Of a stretch of DNA of 64,000 nucleotides, positions 50,885 through 60,976 are shown piece by piece. This DNA comes from Microbacterium horticulturae (GTDB lineage: Bacteria > Actinomycetota > Actinomycetes > Actinomycetales > Microbacteriaceae), in NCBI RefSeq assembly GCF_029094505.1, contig NZ_CP119108.1:620001-684000 (forward strand), in the 5' to 3' direction. Under the pieces are notes generated by a model. It searched no databases. It had not been told where the DNA came from and saw only the letters and a program-made list of their open reading frames with translations. Numbering within the stretch: position 1 is the first letter of the stretch; each line of letters begins with the position of its first letter. Both the position numbers and the translations under genes were made by a program.

Positions 50885-51692
50885 TACAGCGCCCGAGCCG
50901 GCGGCCGCAGGTGGGTCGTCGACCGCACCCGTCATTCGCTTCGATCGTGTGCAGAAGCGGTTCGGCGACAACATCGTGCTCAACGACCTGAACTTCGAGG
51001 TCGCCAAGGGCGAGCGCGTGACACTCATCGGACCCAGCGGATCGGGTAAGACCACGATCCTGCGCCTGGTGATGACGCTCGAAGAGGCCACCGACGGCTA
51101 CATCTACATCGACGGCGAGCCGCTCACGCACGAACTGCGCGGCGGCAAGCGGGTCGAGCTGAAAGAGAAGCACAAGAACGACGTGCGCAAGCGCATCGGC
51201 ATGGTGTTCCAGCAGTTCAACCTGTTCCCGAACATGACGGTGATGGAGAACATCATCGAGGCGCCGGTCCATGTTCTGAAGACGCCGAAGGATGCCGCGA
51301 AGCGGCGCGCCCTCGAACTGCTCGACCAGGTGGGACTCGCCGACAAGGCCGACGCGCACCCGATGCAGCTGTCGGGCGGCCAGCAGCAGCGCGTCGCCAT
51401 TGCGCGGGCGCTCGCCATGGACCCCGAGATCCTGCTGCTGGACGAAGTCACGAGCGCCCTCGACCCCGAGATCGTCGGCGAGGTGCTCTCGATCCTGCGC
51501 GACGTCGCCAAGACGACCGACATCACGATGCTGATCGTGACGCATGAGATGCAGTTCGCCCGTGATGTGTCGAACCGCGTGCTCATGTTCGACGGCGGCA
51601 AGATCGTCGAAGAGGCGTCGCCCGAGGTGATGTTCACGCAGCCCAAGCAGCAGCGCACGCAGGAGTTCCTCTCCGCCGTGTTGCGCGGCTGA
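50868..51692 (+). CDS. ehuA: Amino-acid/ectoine ABC transporter ATP-binding protein
   Basis: Protein of 274 aa. I choose the TTG at 50868 because GGAGAAG stands at good spacing before it and it lies within the end of ehuD; a few extra residues precede the conserved start. Walker A GPSGSGKTT, Q-loop FQQFNLFPNMTVMEN, signature LSGGQQQRVAIARAL, Walker B ILLLDEVTSALDPE and the switch His region VTHEM are all present. It energises EhuCD. Confidence 0.9.
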   Translation: MLSQTDTAPEPAAAGGSSTAPVIRFDRVQKRFGDNIVLNDLNFEVAKGERVTLIGPSGSGKTTILRLVMTLEEATDGYIYIDGEPLTHELRGGKRVELKEKHKNDVRKRIGMVFQQFNLFPNMTVMENIIEAPVHVLKTPKDAAKRRALELLDQVGLADKADAHPMQLSGGQQQRVAIARALAMDPEILLLDEVTSALDPEIVGEVLSILRDVAKTTDITMLIVTHEMQFARDVSNRVLMFDGGKIVEEASPEVMFTQPKQQRTQEFLSAVLRG

Positions 51693-51720
51693 GAGGCTCC
51701 CTGAGCGCGGCGCGGCATCG

Positions 51721-51902
51721 GTGGTTTCACGGACACCGGGGCGCGCCGCGCGGAGACGAGGTCCGGTCGCCGCTGGTGGCGGCGGTTTCACGGCCCCTGG
51801 GCGCGCCGCGCGGCAGCGGTGGTTTCACGGACACCGGAGCGCGCCGCGCCGAGACGAAGGCCCGGTCGCCGCTGACGGGCCGAGACGAAGGCCCGGTCGC
51901 CG
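51721..51902. repeat. Direct repeats in the ehuA-peptidase junction
   Basis: A unit of about 55 bp beginning GTGGTTTCACGGACACCGG occurs at 51721-51775 and 51819-51873, with a shortened copy between (from about 51783) and a partial copy of its end (CCGAGACGAAGGCCCGGTCG) at 51879-51902. No gene is visible in the 438-bp gap 51693-52130; it consists of these repeats, inverted repeat D and a short tandem array. Confidence 0.8.
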
Positions 51903-51927
51903 TCGGCGGCCCGGTCAGCCAGCGCTG

Positions 51928-51999
51928 AAATCAGGTGTTTTCGCGAGATCAGGCTCTTTGCGCCGCATATCGACCTGTTCTCGCGAGAACACCTGATTT
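51928..51999. repeat. Inverted repeat (element D), second copy of element C arms
   Basis: Arms 51928-51953 and 51974-51999 pair at 24 of 26 positions around a 20-nt loop. They are almost the same as the arms of element C (47264-47333): AAATCAGGTGTTTTCGCGAG onwards, closing with GAGAACACCTGATTT. The loop sequence is unrelated to that of C. It lies between the converging ehuA and peptidase genes. Confidence 0.9.
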
Positions 52000-52000
52000 C

Positions 52001-52032
52001 GTGAAGGGTCGTGAAGGGTCGTGAAGGGTCGT
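52001..52032. repeat. Three tandem 10-bp copies of GTGAAGGGTC
   Basis: GTGAAGGGTC is repeated three times directly after inverted repeat D, followed by a partial GT. The TTTCGTGAAGGG junction with the repeat resembles the flanks of elements B and C. Confidence 0.85.
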
Positions 52033-52130
52033 AAGTGGCCGGGGAGGGGCGAGCCCCGGCAGCGGGGCGGGCTCCGTCAGCGGGGCGGGCGCGCCGCGGC
52101 GGCCGTCGCGCCTTCCGCCTGCGGCCCGGC

Positions 52131-54185
52131 TTAGTCACCCGCGCCCGGCCGGCGCACGAGCGCGTCGGTGAAGAACGCGTGGATCACCGCCTGCAGTGCG
52201 GCTTTGGCCGCGTTGTCGATGGATGCCGCGTGCCCGCCCTCGTCCTGCTCGAGATAGTGCACCTCGGCGTCCGTCTCATCGAGCAGCCGGGCGGCCATCT
52301 TGCGCGCCTGCACCGGGCCCACGCGGTCGTCGCTCGTCGCGGCGTAGAAGAGGCTGGGCGGATAGGAGTGGGCCGGATCGATCAGGTGATACGGCGAGAA
52401 GGTGCGGATGAACTCCCAGTCGGCCGGGTCGTCGGGGTCGCCGTACTCGGCGATCCAGCTGGCGCCCGCCGACAGCCGGGTGTACCGGCGCATGTCGAGC
52501 AGCGGCACCCCGCACGCTATCGCGCCGAAGTCGTCGGGAAACTGCGTCAGCATGTTGCCCACGAGCAGTCCGCCGTTGCTTCCGCCGTGGCATCCCACCC
52601 TCTCCGGCGTCGTGACGCCACGGGCGACGAGATCACGGGCGACCGCGACGAAGTCCTCGTAGGCGCGGTGCCGGTTCTCGCGCAGCGCCGCGAGGTGCCA
52701 GGCGGGGCCGAACTCGCCTCCGCCGCGGATGTTCGCGACGACGAAGACCCCTCCCGCCTCGAGCCACGCCGGGCCCTGGATCGTCGCGTACTCGGGCAGG
52801 CGTGAGACCTCGAAGCCGCCGTAGCCGCTCAGCAGCACGGCGGCGGGGCCTTCGAGCGCCCGCGGAGCCACCTGGAAGTAGGGGACGCGCGTGCCGTCGG
52901 CCGAGACCGCCCAGTGCTGCGTGGTGGCGAGGTTCGTCGCATCGAACACCGCCGGAGCCTGGTCTATGACGCGGGGCGCCGGGGTTGCGGCATCCGTCGC
53001 GATCAGGGTCTGCGGAGTGAGAAAGCCGCGCGCGAGCAGGAACAGCTCGTCGTCCTCGTCGGCATCGGCCGTGACCACGTCGACGGTGAGGATGTCGTCG
53101 GTGTCGAGTCCGGTCTGCAGCTCGGTCGCTGACCAGCCGTCGGCCGGATCGAGGGAGAGGATGCGGCTGCGCACGTTCTCGAGCACGGTGAGGACGAGGC
53201 GGGTGCGGGTCCACGACCAGTCTTCGAGCACCGCGGTGTCGGTGGGGGTGAAGACGGGCACGAGGCTCGAACCGTCGCCGTTCGTGACCGTCTCGAGCGG
53301 GCCGACCAGCAGCGTGCCGCCGAGGTGGATGGTGTCGCCGACCTTCCAGTCGGTCGTAGTGCGCACCGCGACGAGGTCGCCGTGCACGTTCGTGTGCGCA
53401 TCGTCGGGAACCGCGAGGTGGGCCGGGGCGTCGCCGCCGCGCCACACGTACCTCTCGGTGTGAAAGAAGTCGTGCGCGATCGAGGCGATCGCCGTGCTGC
53501 GGCCGTCGGTGTGGTCGACGCCCACGAACACCGACACGTCGCTCTGGTCGGCTTCGACGACGGGGGATGACGCGGCCAGCTGCGTGCCCCGGGTCCAGAC
53601 ACGTGCCGATCGGGGGTAGCCCGAGTCGGTCGTCGCGCCGCCCTCGAGCGCGGTTCCGACGAGCAGGGTGTCGGCGTCGATCCAGGCGGCGTGGGACTTG
53701 TCCGCATCGAGCATGAATGGCCTGCCGGCGACGAAGCTCCGCGCGGCCAGGTCGAATTCCCGCACGACATGCGCGTCTCCGCCGTCAGGGCTCAAGAACA
53801 CCAGGGCGCGATCGGTGCCGCGCGGGGCATGCGCGGCGCCGGCGAACGCCCAGGGCGTGCTCTCTTCGCGGCCGAGGGCGTCGATGTCGAGCAGCACGTC
53901 CCAGTCGGGGGAGCCGGCGAGGAACGAGGTGCGCGAAGCGCGTCGCCACAGACCGCGGGGGTTTGCAGCATCCCGCCACAGGTCGTACATCCACTCGCCG
54001 TGACGACTCGGGACCACGACCCGGTCGGGGTCATCGAGGATCGTCTTCAACCGCGCAGCCAGTTCCGGCGCGGAGAAGGAAGCCTCCGTCTCGTCGGTGC
54101 GCCCGCGGGCCCAGGCAAGGGCTTCGGGATCGCGGATGTCTTCGAGCCAGAGGAACGGGTCGTCGTCGAGGGGATCTGTCACCAC
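52131..54185 (-). CDS. Prolyl oligopeptidase family serine peptidase (S9)
   Basis: Protein of 684 aa, GTG start, no signal peptide. The N-terminal part is a beta-propeller-like region (DPFLWLEDIRDPEALAWA at the start is typical of prolyl oligopeptidases). The C-terminal alpha/beta-hydrolase domain holds the catalytic Ser in GCHGGSNGGLLVGN, Asp in ATSDDRVGPVQARK and His in DEGGHAASID. It cleaves short peptides, usually after proline. It is divergent from the VOC gene and convergent with ehuA, so probably a single-gene transcript. Confidence 0.92.
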   Translation of the reverse strand: MVTDPLDDDPFLWLEDIRDPEALAWARGRTDETEASFSAPELAARLKTILDDPDRVVVPSRHGEWMYDLWRDAANPRGLWRRASRTSFLAGSPDWDVLLDIDALGREESTPWAFAGAAHAPRGTDRALVFLSPDGGDAHVVREFDLAARSFVAGRPFMLDADKSHAAWIDADTLLVGTALEGGATTDSGYPRSARVWTRGTQLAASSPVVEADQSDVSVFVGVDHTDGRSTAIASIAHDFFHTERYVWRGGDAPAHLAVPDDAHTNVHGDLVAVRTTTDWKVGDTIHLGGTLLVGPLETVTNGDGSSLVPVFTPTDTAVLEDWSWTRTRLVLTVLENVRSRILSLDPADGWSATELQTGLDTDDILTVDVVTADADEDDELFLLARGFLTPQTLIATDAATPAPRVIDQAPAVFDATNLATTQHWAVSADGTRVPYFQVAPRALEGPAAVLLSGYGGFEVSRLPEYATIQGPAWLEAGGVFVVANIRGGGEFGPAWHLAALRENRHRAYEDFVAVARDLVARGVTTPERVGCHGGSNGGLLVGNMLTQFPDDFGAIACGVPLLDMRRYTRLSAGASWIAEYGDPDDPADWEFIRTFSPYHLIDPAHSYPPSLFYAATSDDRVGPVQARKMAARLLDETDAEVHYLEQDEGGHAASIDNAAKAALQAVIHAFFTDALVRRPGAGD

Positions 54186-54204
54186 GCAAGCCTAGACGCG
54201 GGTC

Positions 54205-54210
54205 TACCCT
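54205..54210 (+). promoter_or_regulatory. -10 box of the VOC gene (leaderless)
   Basis: TACCCT lies 7 nt before the ATG at 54218 with no ribosome binding site between, the pattern of a leaderless actinobacterial message. Confidence 0.45.
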
Positions 54211-54217
54211 GAGCCGT

Positions 54218-54583
54218 ATGAAGCTCGTGCAGGTGGCTCAGCACGCCGACGATCTCGAGCGGGCGGCCACGTTCTACTCCGCGCTGCTGCGCAGGCAGCC
54301 GGCGGCGATGTTCGATCCGCCCGGGTTGCTGTTCTTCGACCTTGACGGCGTGCGTCTCCTGCTCGATCGCAACGCGCCGTCGGCGCTGATCTATCTGCAT
54401 GTGGACAACGTGCACGAAACGCTCGAGCGCATCGACTCTCTCGCCGAGGTCGTCTCGCGACCGACGGTGGTCTTCACGCACGAGACCGATCTGCTCGGGC
54501 CCGCGGGACACGATGAATGGCAGGCGTTCATCCGCGACACCGAGGACAACACGGTCGGGCTGGTGGCCTTCCAGCGGCGGTGA
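54218..54583 (+). CDS. VOC (glyoxalase/bleomycin-resistance) superfamily protein
   Basis: Protein of 121 aa with one VOC module pair: MKLVQVAQHADDLERAATFYSALLRRQP and FFDLDGVRLLLDR in the first half, LIYLHVDNVHETLERI and FIRDTEDNTVGLVAFQRR in the second. Metal-ligand positions (Gln/His near the start, Glu/His in the second half) are partly kept. These small proteins are metal-dependent lyases, dioxygenases or antibiotic binders; no specific role can be read. Confidence 0.82.
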   Translation: MKLVQVAQHADDLERAATFYSALLRRQPAAMFDPPGLLFFDLDGVRLLLDRNAPSALIYLHVDNVHETLERIDSLAEVVSRPTVVFTHETDLLGPAGHDEWQAFIRDTEDNTVGLVAFQRR

Positions 54584-54723
54584 GGGGGTCGCCGGCCGCG
54601 GGGTGGATCGGTTGGGCACCATGCACACCAGCGACCCGCAACGATGACAGATCTGCGCAGCATCAGGCAGTGAGACCTGATGCTCTGCACGCGCCGCCCG
54701 CACCCACCGCGCCGCGCACCCCT

Positions 54724-54729
54724 TAGCCT
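54724..54729 (+). promoter_or_regulatory. -10 box of the L-serine dehydratase gene (leaderless)
   Basis: TAGCCT lies 6 nt before the GTG at 54736. GGAGGA directly abuts the GTG, too close to serve as a ribosome binding site, so a leaderless start is more likely. Confidence 0.45.
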
Positions 54730-54735
54730 GGAGGA

Positions 54736-56184
54736 GTGAGCGCATACGTCTCGGCGTTCGAGCTGTTCTCCATCGGCGTAGGACCCTCGAGCTCCCACAC
54801 GGTCGGCCCCATGCGGGCGGCCCGTGACTTCGCCGTGCGCGCCGCGCCGATCCTGGGCCGCACCTCCCGTGTGACCTGCACCCTGTTCGGCTCGCTCGGC
54901 GCCACCGGCCTCGGTCACGGCACGCCCGATGCCGTCGTCGCCGGGCTGCGCGGCGACGAGCCCGAGACGGTCGACCCCGACGCGCTGCGCCGTGCGTGGA
55001 GCGACTGGCCCGACGGCGGCCGACTGCGGGTGAATGGCACGCACGAGGTCGCCTTCGCCAAGGACGACATCGCCTTCGCTCCGCGTACGCGCATGCCCGG
55101 GCACCCGAACGCCCTGACACTCACGGCGCTCGGCGAGGGCGGCGACGTGCTCGCCGAAGAGACGTACTACTCCGTCGGTGGTGGATTCATCCGGCGGGAA
55201 GGGGATGCCACGGCCGCGGCATCCCGCACATTCCCGTTCTCGTTCGACACGGCGGCGGAATTGCTCGCGCTCTGCGATGCGCACGCGCTCACCATCGCCG
55301 AGGTCGCTCGAGCCAACGAGGAGGCGCTGCGCAGCGAGGAGGAGGTCGCGGCCTCGCTCGATGCTACCTGGGACGCGATGTCGGGCTGCATCACGGCCGG
55401 GCTGCACGCGGACGGCGTGCTGCCGGGCATCCTGAAGGTCAAGCGGCGGGCCGGCGCTCTTCGCGCGCAGCTCGAGTCGGCACAGGCGGACGGCGGCCGC
55501 GAGCTGCCCGGTGAATGGCTGGGCGCGTTCGCGCTCGCCGTCAACGAAGAGAACGCCTCGGGCGGCCGCGTCGTGACCGCGCCCACCAACGGCGCGGCAG
55601 GCATAGTGCCGGCCGTCGGCATGTATTGGTGGCGGTTCCTTGCGGATTCGGGGCTGGGCGCAGCCCGCGCTGTCACGCCCGATGCCGAACCGGTTGGCAG
55701 CGCACTGTTGGGCGAGTCCGCCGACGTCGCCGAGGCCAACCGGCGCCGCGGCATCCGTCGGTACCTGCTCACGGCGGCCGCGCTGGGCTCGCTGTTCAAA
55801 GCCAATGCGTCGATCTCGGGTGCTGAGGGCGGTTGCCAGGCCGAGGTCGGCTCGGCATGCGCGATGGCCGCTGCGGGGCTGACCGCGGTGATGGGTGGCA
55901 CGAACCGCCAGATCGAGAACGCCGCCGAGATCGCCATGGAGCACCACCTCGGGCTCACCTGCGACCCGGTCGCAGGCCTGGTGCAGATCCCGTGCATCGA
56001 GCGCAACGCGATCGCGGCATCCACCGCGGTGACTGCCACGCGACTCGCCCTTCGTGGCGACGGCTCGCACTATGTGCCGCTCGACACGGTGGTGGAGACC
56101 ATGCGCCAGACCGGCATCGACATGTCGACGAAGTACAAGGAGACCAGCGAGGGCGGGCTCGCCGTGAACGTCGTCGAATGCTGA
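54736..56184 (+). CDS. sdaA: L-serine ammonia-lyase (4Fe-4S, single chain)
   Basis: Protein of 482 aa combining beta and alpha domains. It converts L-serine to pyruvate and ammonia with an iron-sulfur cluster. Visible: [19 protein letters not shown] at the N-terminus, [24 protein letters not shown], and cluster cysteines in [16 protein letters not shown] and [19 protein letters not shown]. All three conserved Cys are present. It stands alone or leads into the MFS gene 64 bp downstream. Confidence 0.95.
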   Translation: MSAYVSAFELFSIGVGPSSSHTVGPMRAARDFAVRAAPILGRTSRVTCTLFGSLGATGLGHGTPDAVVAGLRGDEPETVDPDALRRAWSDWPDGGRLRVNGTHEVAFAKDDIAFAPRTRMPGHPNALTLTALGEGGDVLAEETYYSVGGGFIRREGDATAAASRTFPFSFDTAAELLALCDAHALTIAEVARANEEALRSEEEVAASLDATWDAMSGCITAGLHADGVLPGILKVKRRAGALRAQLESAQADGGRELPGEWLGAFALAVNEENASGGRVVTAPTNGAAGIVPAVGMYWWRFLADSGLGAARAVTPDAEPVGSALLGESADVAEANRRRGIRRYLLTAAALGSLFKANASISGAEGGCQAEVGSACAMAAAGLTAVMGGTNRQIENAAEIAMEHHLGLTCDPVAGLVQIPCIERNAIAASTAVTATRLALRGDGSHYVPLDTVVETMRQTGIDMSTKYKETSEGGLAVNVVEC

Positions 56185-56248
56185 CGGACAACGAGACAGC
56201 GTAGGATTGTCCGAACCCGAACACCGGTCAGTTTCTGCGAGGATGCCG

Positions 56249-57592
56249 ATGGCCACCGAACCCGCAACGCCCGTGCGCGTCGCTTCCCCTCTTTCCGAGC
56301 GCCCGCGCGCGCCGTTCTCTGCGCGGTCCTGGCTCGTCGTCATCGTCGTGGGGCTCGTCGGGCAGCTCGCCTGGACTGTCGAGAACATGTATCTCAACGT
56401 GTTCGTCTACGACACGATCTCGACTGATCCCACCGTGATCGCGATTCTCGTCGCGTCGAGCGCGATCGCCGCCACGCTCGCCACGATGCTCATCGGCGCC
56501 GCCTCAGACCGGGTGCGCCGACGCAAGCCGTTCATCGCGGTCGGCTACATCCTGTGGGGTGCCACGACGGCGATGTTCGGCTTCGTGCAGCCGGAGGGCG
56601 GGGTGGATGCCGCGCAGGCCGTCGGCTTCGCGGTGGTGGCCATCGTCGCCCTGGACTGCATCATGTCGTTCTTCGGCTCGGGCGCCAACGACGCCGCGTT
56701 CAACGCGTGGGTGACCGAGTCGACGGTTCCCGCCAATCGCGGCCGCGTCGACGGGGTGCTCGCGATCATGCCGCTCATGGGCATGCTCATCGTGTTCGGG
56801 GCGCTCGACGGTCTCACGCAGGACGGCCAGTGGAAGCTCTTCTTCAGCATCGTCGGCGGCGCCACCGCCGTCGTCGGCGTGATCGCGTTCTTCCTGGTGC
56901 GCGAGCCCGCCGAGACGCGCACACCGCCCGACGGCTACTTCGGCGCCGTGATCAACGGGCTGAAGCTGCGTACCGTGCGCGAGAACCCGCGGCTGTACAT
57001 CCTGCTGGCGGCGTGGGCGGTGATCGGGACGAGCACGCAGGTGTTCATTCCGTACCTGATCATCTACATTCAGAAGTACCTGCGCATCGACGGGTACGCG
57101 ATCGTGCTGGCCAGCGTCCTGATCCTCGCCGCGGTGATCAGTGTGCTGGGCGGCCGGCTCATCGACCGCATCGGCAAGACCGCCGCGATCCTGCCCGCGG
57201 TCGCCTTCATGATCGTGGGCCTGGTCGGCATGTTCTTCGTGCGCGGGATGCTGCCGGTGATTGTCTTCGGAACGATCATGATGGGCGGCTTCATGCTCTC
57301 GACGGCGTCGCTGTCGGCCAGCGTGCGTGATGTGACGCCGGCCGATCGCGTCGGCATGGTGCAGGGTCTGCGGATGATCGCGATGGTGCTCATCCCCATG
57401 GTCGCGGGTCCCTTCATCGGCTCGGCGGTCATCATCGGCGCCGACGAGACCTACGTCGACCTCGGAGTGGTCAAGCAGGTGCCCACTCCGTGGATCTTCA
57501 TCGCCGCCGCGATCGTCGCGGTGTTCGTCGTGGTTCCCGTGCTCGCGCTCCGCAAGACCCCCGCTCCCGATCCGGAGGACCTCGCCGTATGA
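56249..57592 (+). CDS. MFS transporter (sugar/glycoside type)
   Basis: Protein of 447 aa with 12 membrane helices. I chose the ATG at 56249, which has GCGAGG at correct spacing; earlier TTG and ATG codons lack this. [17 protein letters not shown] and [19 protein letters not shown] recall the glycoside and SLC45-like groups of the superfamily. It overlaps the downstream GH2 gene by 4 bp (ATGA), so uptake of a glycoside and its hydrolysis are coupled. The substrate is unknown; a beta-galactoside, beta-glucuronide or beta-mannoside would fit GH2. Confidence 0.87.
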   Translation: MATEPATPVRVASPLSERPRAPFSARSWLVVIVVGLVGQLAWTVENMYLNVFVYDTISTDPTVIAILVASSAIAATLATMLIGAASDRVRRRKPFIAVGYILWGATTAMFGFVQPEGGVDAAQAVGFAVVAIVALDCIMSFFGSGANDAAFNAWVTESTVPANRGRVDGVLAIMPLMGMLIVFGALDGLTQDGQWKLFFSIVGGATAVVGVIAFFLVREPAETRTPPDGYFGAVINGLKLRTVRENPRLYILLAAWAVIGTSTQVFIPYLIIYIQKYLRIDGYAIVLASVLILAAVISVLGGRLIDRIGKTAAILPAVAFMIVGLVGMFFVRGMLPVIVFGTIMMGGFMLSTASLSASVRDVTPADRVGMVQGLRMIAMVLIPMVAGPFIGSAVIIGADETYVDLGVVKQVPTPWIFIAAAIVAVFVVVPVLALRKTPAPDPEDLAV

Positions 57593-59445
57593 CCCCGCTG
57601 ACCCGGTGGGGCGAACAGCTCGACCCTGCAGCCCCGCTGCCCGAGTATCCGCGACCGCAGCTCGTGCGGGAGAGGTGGCAGAACCTCAACGGTGTGTGGG
57701 ACTACGCCATCGTGCCGTTCGACGACGGCCAGGGCGGCGCCGATGACCCGCTCGCCGTGGCCGACCCGACGGCGCCGCCGCAGGCGTGGGACGGCGAGAT
57801 CGTCGTGCCGTTCTCGCCCGAGATGCCGCTGTCGGGGGTGGGTCGTACCCTGCACAGTCGTGAGACTCTCTGGTACCGCCGCACGTTCGCCGCCGAATGC
57901 GGCGAGGGCGAGCGCGTCATCCTGCATCTGGATGCCGTCGACCAGTCATGCCGCGTCGCGGTCGACGGGGTCGAGGTCGCTTTCCACACGGGTGGGTACC
58001 TGCCCGTCGTCGTCGACGTGACGGCCGCGCTGGCCGATCGCTCCGAGCACGAGCTCGTCGTCGCCGTGCGCGATGTGACCGATGCCTCATGGCTGGCCCG
58101 CGGCAAGCAATCGAGCTCGCGCGGGGGCATCTGGTACACGCCGCAGTCCGGCATCTGGCAGACGGTGTGGCTCGAGGTCGTGCCGCGCGTCGCCGTCGAC
58201 ACGCTGGTGCTCACGCCGCACCTGGCATCCGGCGAGATCGAGGTCACCGTCGGCACCGACCATGCGAACGACACAGAGGGCGCTCTGACCGCGGCCGTCA
58301 CCGTGCTCGCCGACGGTGAGGTCGTGGCATCCACCGCCGTCCTCGTCGGGCAGCCGACGCGGGTGGCGCTGCCGCAGCCGGTGCGTCCGTGGTCGCCCGA
58401 GGATCCGTTCCTCTACGACGTCGAGATCGCCCTCGGCGACGACCATGTGCGCTCGTATGTCGGCATGCGCTCGTTCGGAGTGGGTCGGGATGCCGCGGGG
58501 ACACCGCGTCTTCTGATGAACGGCGAGCCGTACCTGCCGGTCGGGCTGCTCGATCAGGGGTACTGGCCCGACGGCGGGTACACCGCGCCGTCCGACGAGG
58601 CGCTCGAGTACGACGTGCGTCTCGCGAAGCGTCTGGGCTACACGATGCTGCGCAAGCACATCAAGGTCGAGCCGATGCGCTGGTACCACCATTGCGACCG
58701 GCTCGGCATGCTCGTGTGGCAGGATGCCGTCAACGGAGGCACGGCGTACAAGCCGCAGATCATCACGGCGCCGGCGTTCGGTGCGCCGCCCATCCGTGAC
58801 GATCGCTATCGGGCGTTCGCGCGGGCGGATGAGCGCGGGCGCGAGCAGTTCGAGGTCGAGCTGGCCGAGATGATCGAGCATCTGCGGTCGGTGCCCTCGA
58901 TTGCGCTGTGGGTGCCGTTCAACGAGGCGTGGGGACAGTTCGACGCTGCGCGCATCGCCGGTGTGGTGAGCGAGCTCGATCCGACCCGGCCGGTCGATCA
59001 CGCCAGCGGGTGGCACGACCAGGGCGCTGGAGATCTGCGGAGCCTGCACATCTACTTCCGGCCGGTGCGGCCGCGTCGCCGGCGCGATGACCGCGTGCTG
59101 GCGGTGACCGAATACGGCGGGTACAGCCTCATCGTTCCCGGGCACACGTTCGGCACGAAGACGTTCGGCTACCGGCGCTACCGCTCGCGCGAGAAGTGGC
59201 AGGCGGCGTTCGAGCGGCTGCACGAGCGCGAGATCGCGCCGGCGATCCGCAAAGGCGTCGCCGCCCTCGTGTACACACAGCTGTCCGACGTCGAAGACGA
59301 GGTCAACGGCCTGGTCACCTACGATCGCCGCTTCATCAAGGCCGACGAGCAGCGCACGCATCGGATGAACGACGCGCTGCGCGCCGCCGCGGCGGAGTCG
59401 GGCGGTCACTCCGGCGCGTCCGCATCCCACGAGGAGAACGCATGA
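57589..59445 (+). CDS. Glycoside hydrolase family 2 protein
   Basis: Protein of 618 aa without signal peptide. N-terminal sugar-binding domain ([44 protein letters not shown]), immunoglobulin-like domain, then a TIM barrel ([22 protein letters not shown]) with acid/base Glu in [13 protein letters not shown] and nucleophile Glu in VTEYGGYS. It is shorter than LacZ and close in size to beta-glucuronidases and related small GH2 enzymes; specificity is undecided. Coupled with the MFS gene upstream and 4-bp overlapped by the DUF2804 gene. Confidence 0.9.
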   Translation: MTPLTRWGEQLDPAAPLPEYPRPQLVRERWQNLNGVWDYAIVPFDDGQGGADDPLAVADPTAPPQAWDGEIVVPFSPEMPLSGVGRTLHSRETLWYRRTFAAECGEGERVILHLDAVDQSCRVAVDGVEVAFHTGGYLPVVVDVTAALADRSEHELVVAVRDVTDASWLARGKQSSSRGGIWYTPQSGIWQTVWLEVVPRVAVDTLVLTPHLASGEIEVTVGTDHANDTEGALTAAVTVLADGEVVASTAVLVGQPTRVALPQPVRPWSPEDPFLYDVEIALGDDHVRSYVGMRSFGVGRDAAGTPRLLMNGEPYLPVGLLDQGYWPDGGYTAPSDEALEYDVRLAKRLGYTMLRKHIKVEPMRWYHHCDRLGMLVWQDAVNGGTAYKPQIITAPAFGAPPIRDDRYRAFARADERGREQFEVELAEMIEHLRSVPSIALWVPFNEAWGQFDAARIAGVVSELDPTRPVDHASGWHDQGAGDLRSLHIYFRPVRPRRRRDDRVLAVTEYGGYSLIVPGHTFGTKTFGYRRYRSREKWQAAFERLHEREIAPAIRKGVAALVYTQLSDVEDEVNGLVTYDRRFIKADEQRTHRMNDALRAAAAESGGHSGASASHEENA

Positions 59446-60464
59446 CCGCCCGCGAACTGACCGTGCCCGTCTCGCTCACCGGTCCGGACGGGCGGCTCAA
59501 CCCCGGCGCTGTCGGGTGGGCGCGGCATCCCCTCGTCGAAACGACCGGCATCGGCCGTGGGCCGGGGCGCAGCTGGGGCCGTAACAAGCGCTGGGAGTAC
59601 TGGAGCGTGATCACGCCCACGCACTTCCTCGCCCTGACGGTCTCGGCGATCGACTACGCAGCCGTGCACGAGGCCTGGGTGTACGAGCGGTCGACCGGTC
59701 GGTCGCTGCGCCACGGCGCGACCGTGCTGCCGCAGCGCGGTGTCGAGATGCCGGGGCGGCTGGATGCCGCGCCGGCCCGTGCCCGCGCGAGGGGCCTCGC
59801 GCTCGACGTCGAGCCCTCCGGCGAGCTGCGCGACGGGGCCGCGCCGCAGGTGCGTCTGCGCGCCCGCTTCCCGCGGGCGTCGTTCGACATCACGGTGTCG
59901 CGGCCGAAGGGTCACGAGTGCCTGGCCGTCGTCGTGCCGTGGAGTGCGAACCGGTTTCAGTACACGGTGAAGGATGTCGCGCTGCCGGCATCCGGCACCG
60001 TGACCGTCGACGGGACCACGCATGAACTGCCCGAGGGCTGGGCGGTGCTCGACCACGGGCGCGGCCGGTGGCCGTATGACGTGCGATGGAACTGGGGTGC
60101 GGGATCGGGCGTCGCGCACCGCCGCACGATCGGCATACAGGTCGGCGGCAGGTGGACCGACGGCACCGGGCAGACCGAGAACGGTCTGGTCGTGGACGGA
60201 CGGCTGCACAAGATCCACGACGAACTCGTGTGGGAGTACGACCTTGCCGAGCCGCTCACGCCGTGGCGGATCCACGGCGGCGGGCTCGTGGCATCCTTCA
60301 CCCCCTTCTACGACAAGCAGTCCCGCACGAACCTGCTCGTGCTCTCATCGCGCACCGATCAGTGCTTCGGCACGTGGGCGGGAACGTTCACCGCTGCCGA
60401 CGGCGAGACGATCGGGTTCGACGGCATCGAGGGATGGGCCGAAGACGTGCACAACCGGTGGTGA
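59442..60464 (+). CDS. DUF2804 family protein
   Basis: Protein of 340 aa; ATG after GAGGAGAACGC, overlapping the GH2 stop. Family motifs: [46 protein letters not shown] (in parts), [64 protein letters not shown]2804 proteins are of unknown function and have a lipocalin-like or beta-sandwich look. Presence in an MFS-GH2 operon suggests sugar-related or lipid-related binding, but nothing more can be said. Confidence 0.85.
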   Translation: MTARELTVPVSLTGPDGRLNPGAVGWARHPLVETTGIGRGPGRSWGRNKRWEYWSVITPTHFLALTVSAIDYAAVHEAWVYERSTGRSLRHGATVLPQRGVEMPGRLDAAPARARARGLALDVEPSGELRDGAAPQVRLRARFPRASFDITVSRPKGHECLAVVVPWSANRFQYTVKDVALPASGTVTVDGTTHELPEGWAVLDHGRGRWPYDVRWNWGAGSGVAHRRTIGIQVGGRWTDGTGQTENGLVVDGRLHKIHDELVWEYDLAEPLTPWRIHGGGLVASFTPFYDKQSRTNLLVLSSRTDQCFGTWAGTFTAADGETIGFDGIEGWAEDVHNRW

Positions 60465-60503
60465 GCCGGCCGCCTCACGCCACCGCCGGCGCTGTGCACC
60501 GCT

Positions 60504-60941
60504 TCAGCCGGCTGGGCGCCCGCGCAGCTTGTCGGTCAGGCGCTTGAGGTGGGCGAGCTCGTCGTCGTCGAGCGGGGTCATCTTCTCGGCGATGCCGCGG
60601 GCGTGCGCAGTGGCGATGGCGCGAAAGCGTGAAGCCCCCTCCTCGGTCGCCCGCACGAGCGAACCGCGCCGGTCGTCGGGGTCGGGGCATTTGGCGATGA
60701 GGCCGCGGGCGACCATCCGCTCGACGAGTCGCGAGACGCTCGGCTGGCTGATGAGCATGTTGGCCGTCACGTCGCGCAGTCGTGCGGTCATCTGCGGTCC
60801 GCGCGTGACGGTGAGCAGAACGTCGTACTCGGCCTGGCTCAGCGTCGATTCATCGAAATCTCCGCTGATCTGCGTGAAGATCTCATGCTGCGCGCGGAAC
60901 AGGCTCTCCCAGGCGGCGACGGCCAGGCGACGGTCGGTCAT
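60504..60941 (-). CDS. MarR-family transcriptional regulator
   Basis: Protein of 145 aa, ATG at 60941. Winged helix motif: LSQAEYDVLLTVTRGPQMTARLRDVTANMLISQPSVSRLVERMVARGLI (in parts) and CPDPDDRRGSLVRATEEG, the wing. MarR proteins bind palindromes near their own promoter and respond to phenolics or oxidants. It is divergent from the DUF2207 gene with only 35 bp between the starts, so it probably controls that gene as well as itself. Its -10 box (TACGCT on the minus strand, 60948-60953) is 6 nt from the ATG, indicating a leaderless message. Confidence 0.92.
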   Translation of the reverse strand: MTDRRLAVAAWESLFRAQHEIFTQISGDFDESTLSQAEYDVLLTVTRGPQMTARLRDVTANMLISQPSVSRLVERMVARGLIAKCPDPDDRRGSLVRATEEGASRFRAIATAHARGIAEKMTPLDDDELAHLKRLTDKLRGRPAG

Positions 60942-60947
60942 CGCTCC

Positions 60948-60969
60948 AGCGTATCCGGCCCCATAGGCT
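60948..60969. promoter_or_regulatory. Paired divergent leaderless promoters, MarR and DUF2207
   Basis: TACGCT on the minus strand (60948-60953) and TAGGCT on the plus strand (60964-60969) each stand 6-7 nt before a start codon. The two -10 boxes are 10 bp apart, so the promoters face away from each other with their -35 regions inside the opposite gene; polymerase binding in one direction should exclude the other. Confidence 0.5.
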
Positions 60970-60976
60970 GGCAGAG

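Noticed and set aside
47264..51999. Elements C and D as the ends (inverted repeats) of a composite transposon
   Set aside because: The 4.6 kb between them holds only a GntR gene and the ehuBCDA importer, with no transposase; each element is itself a closed hairpin.
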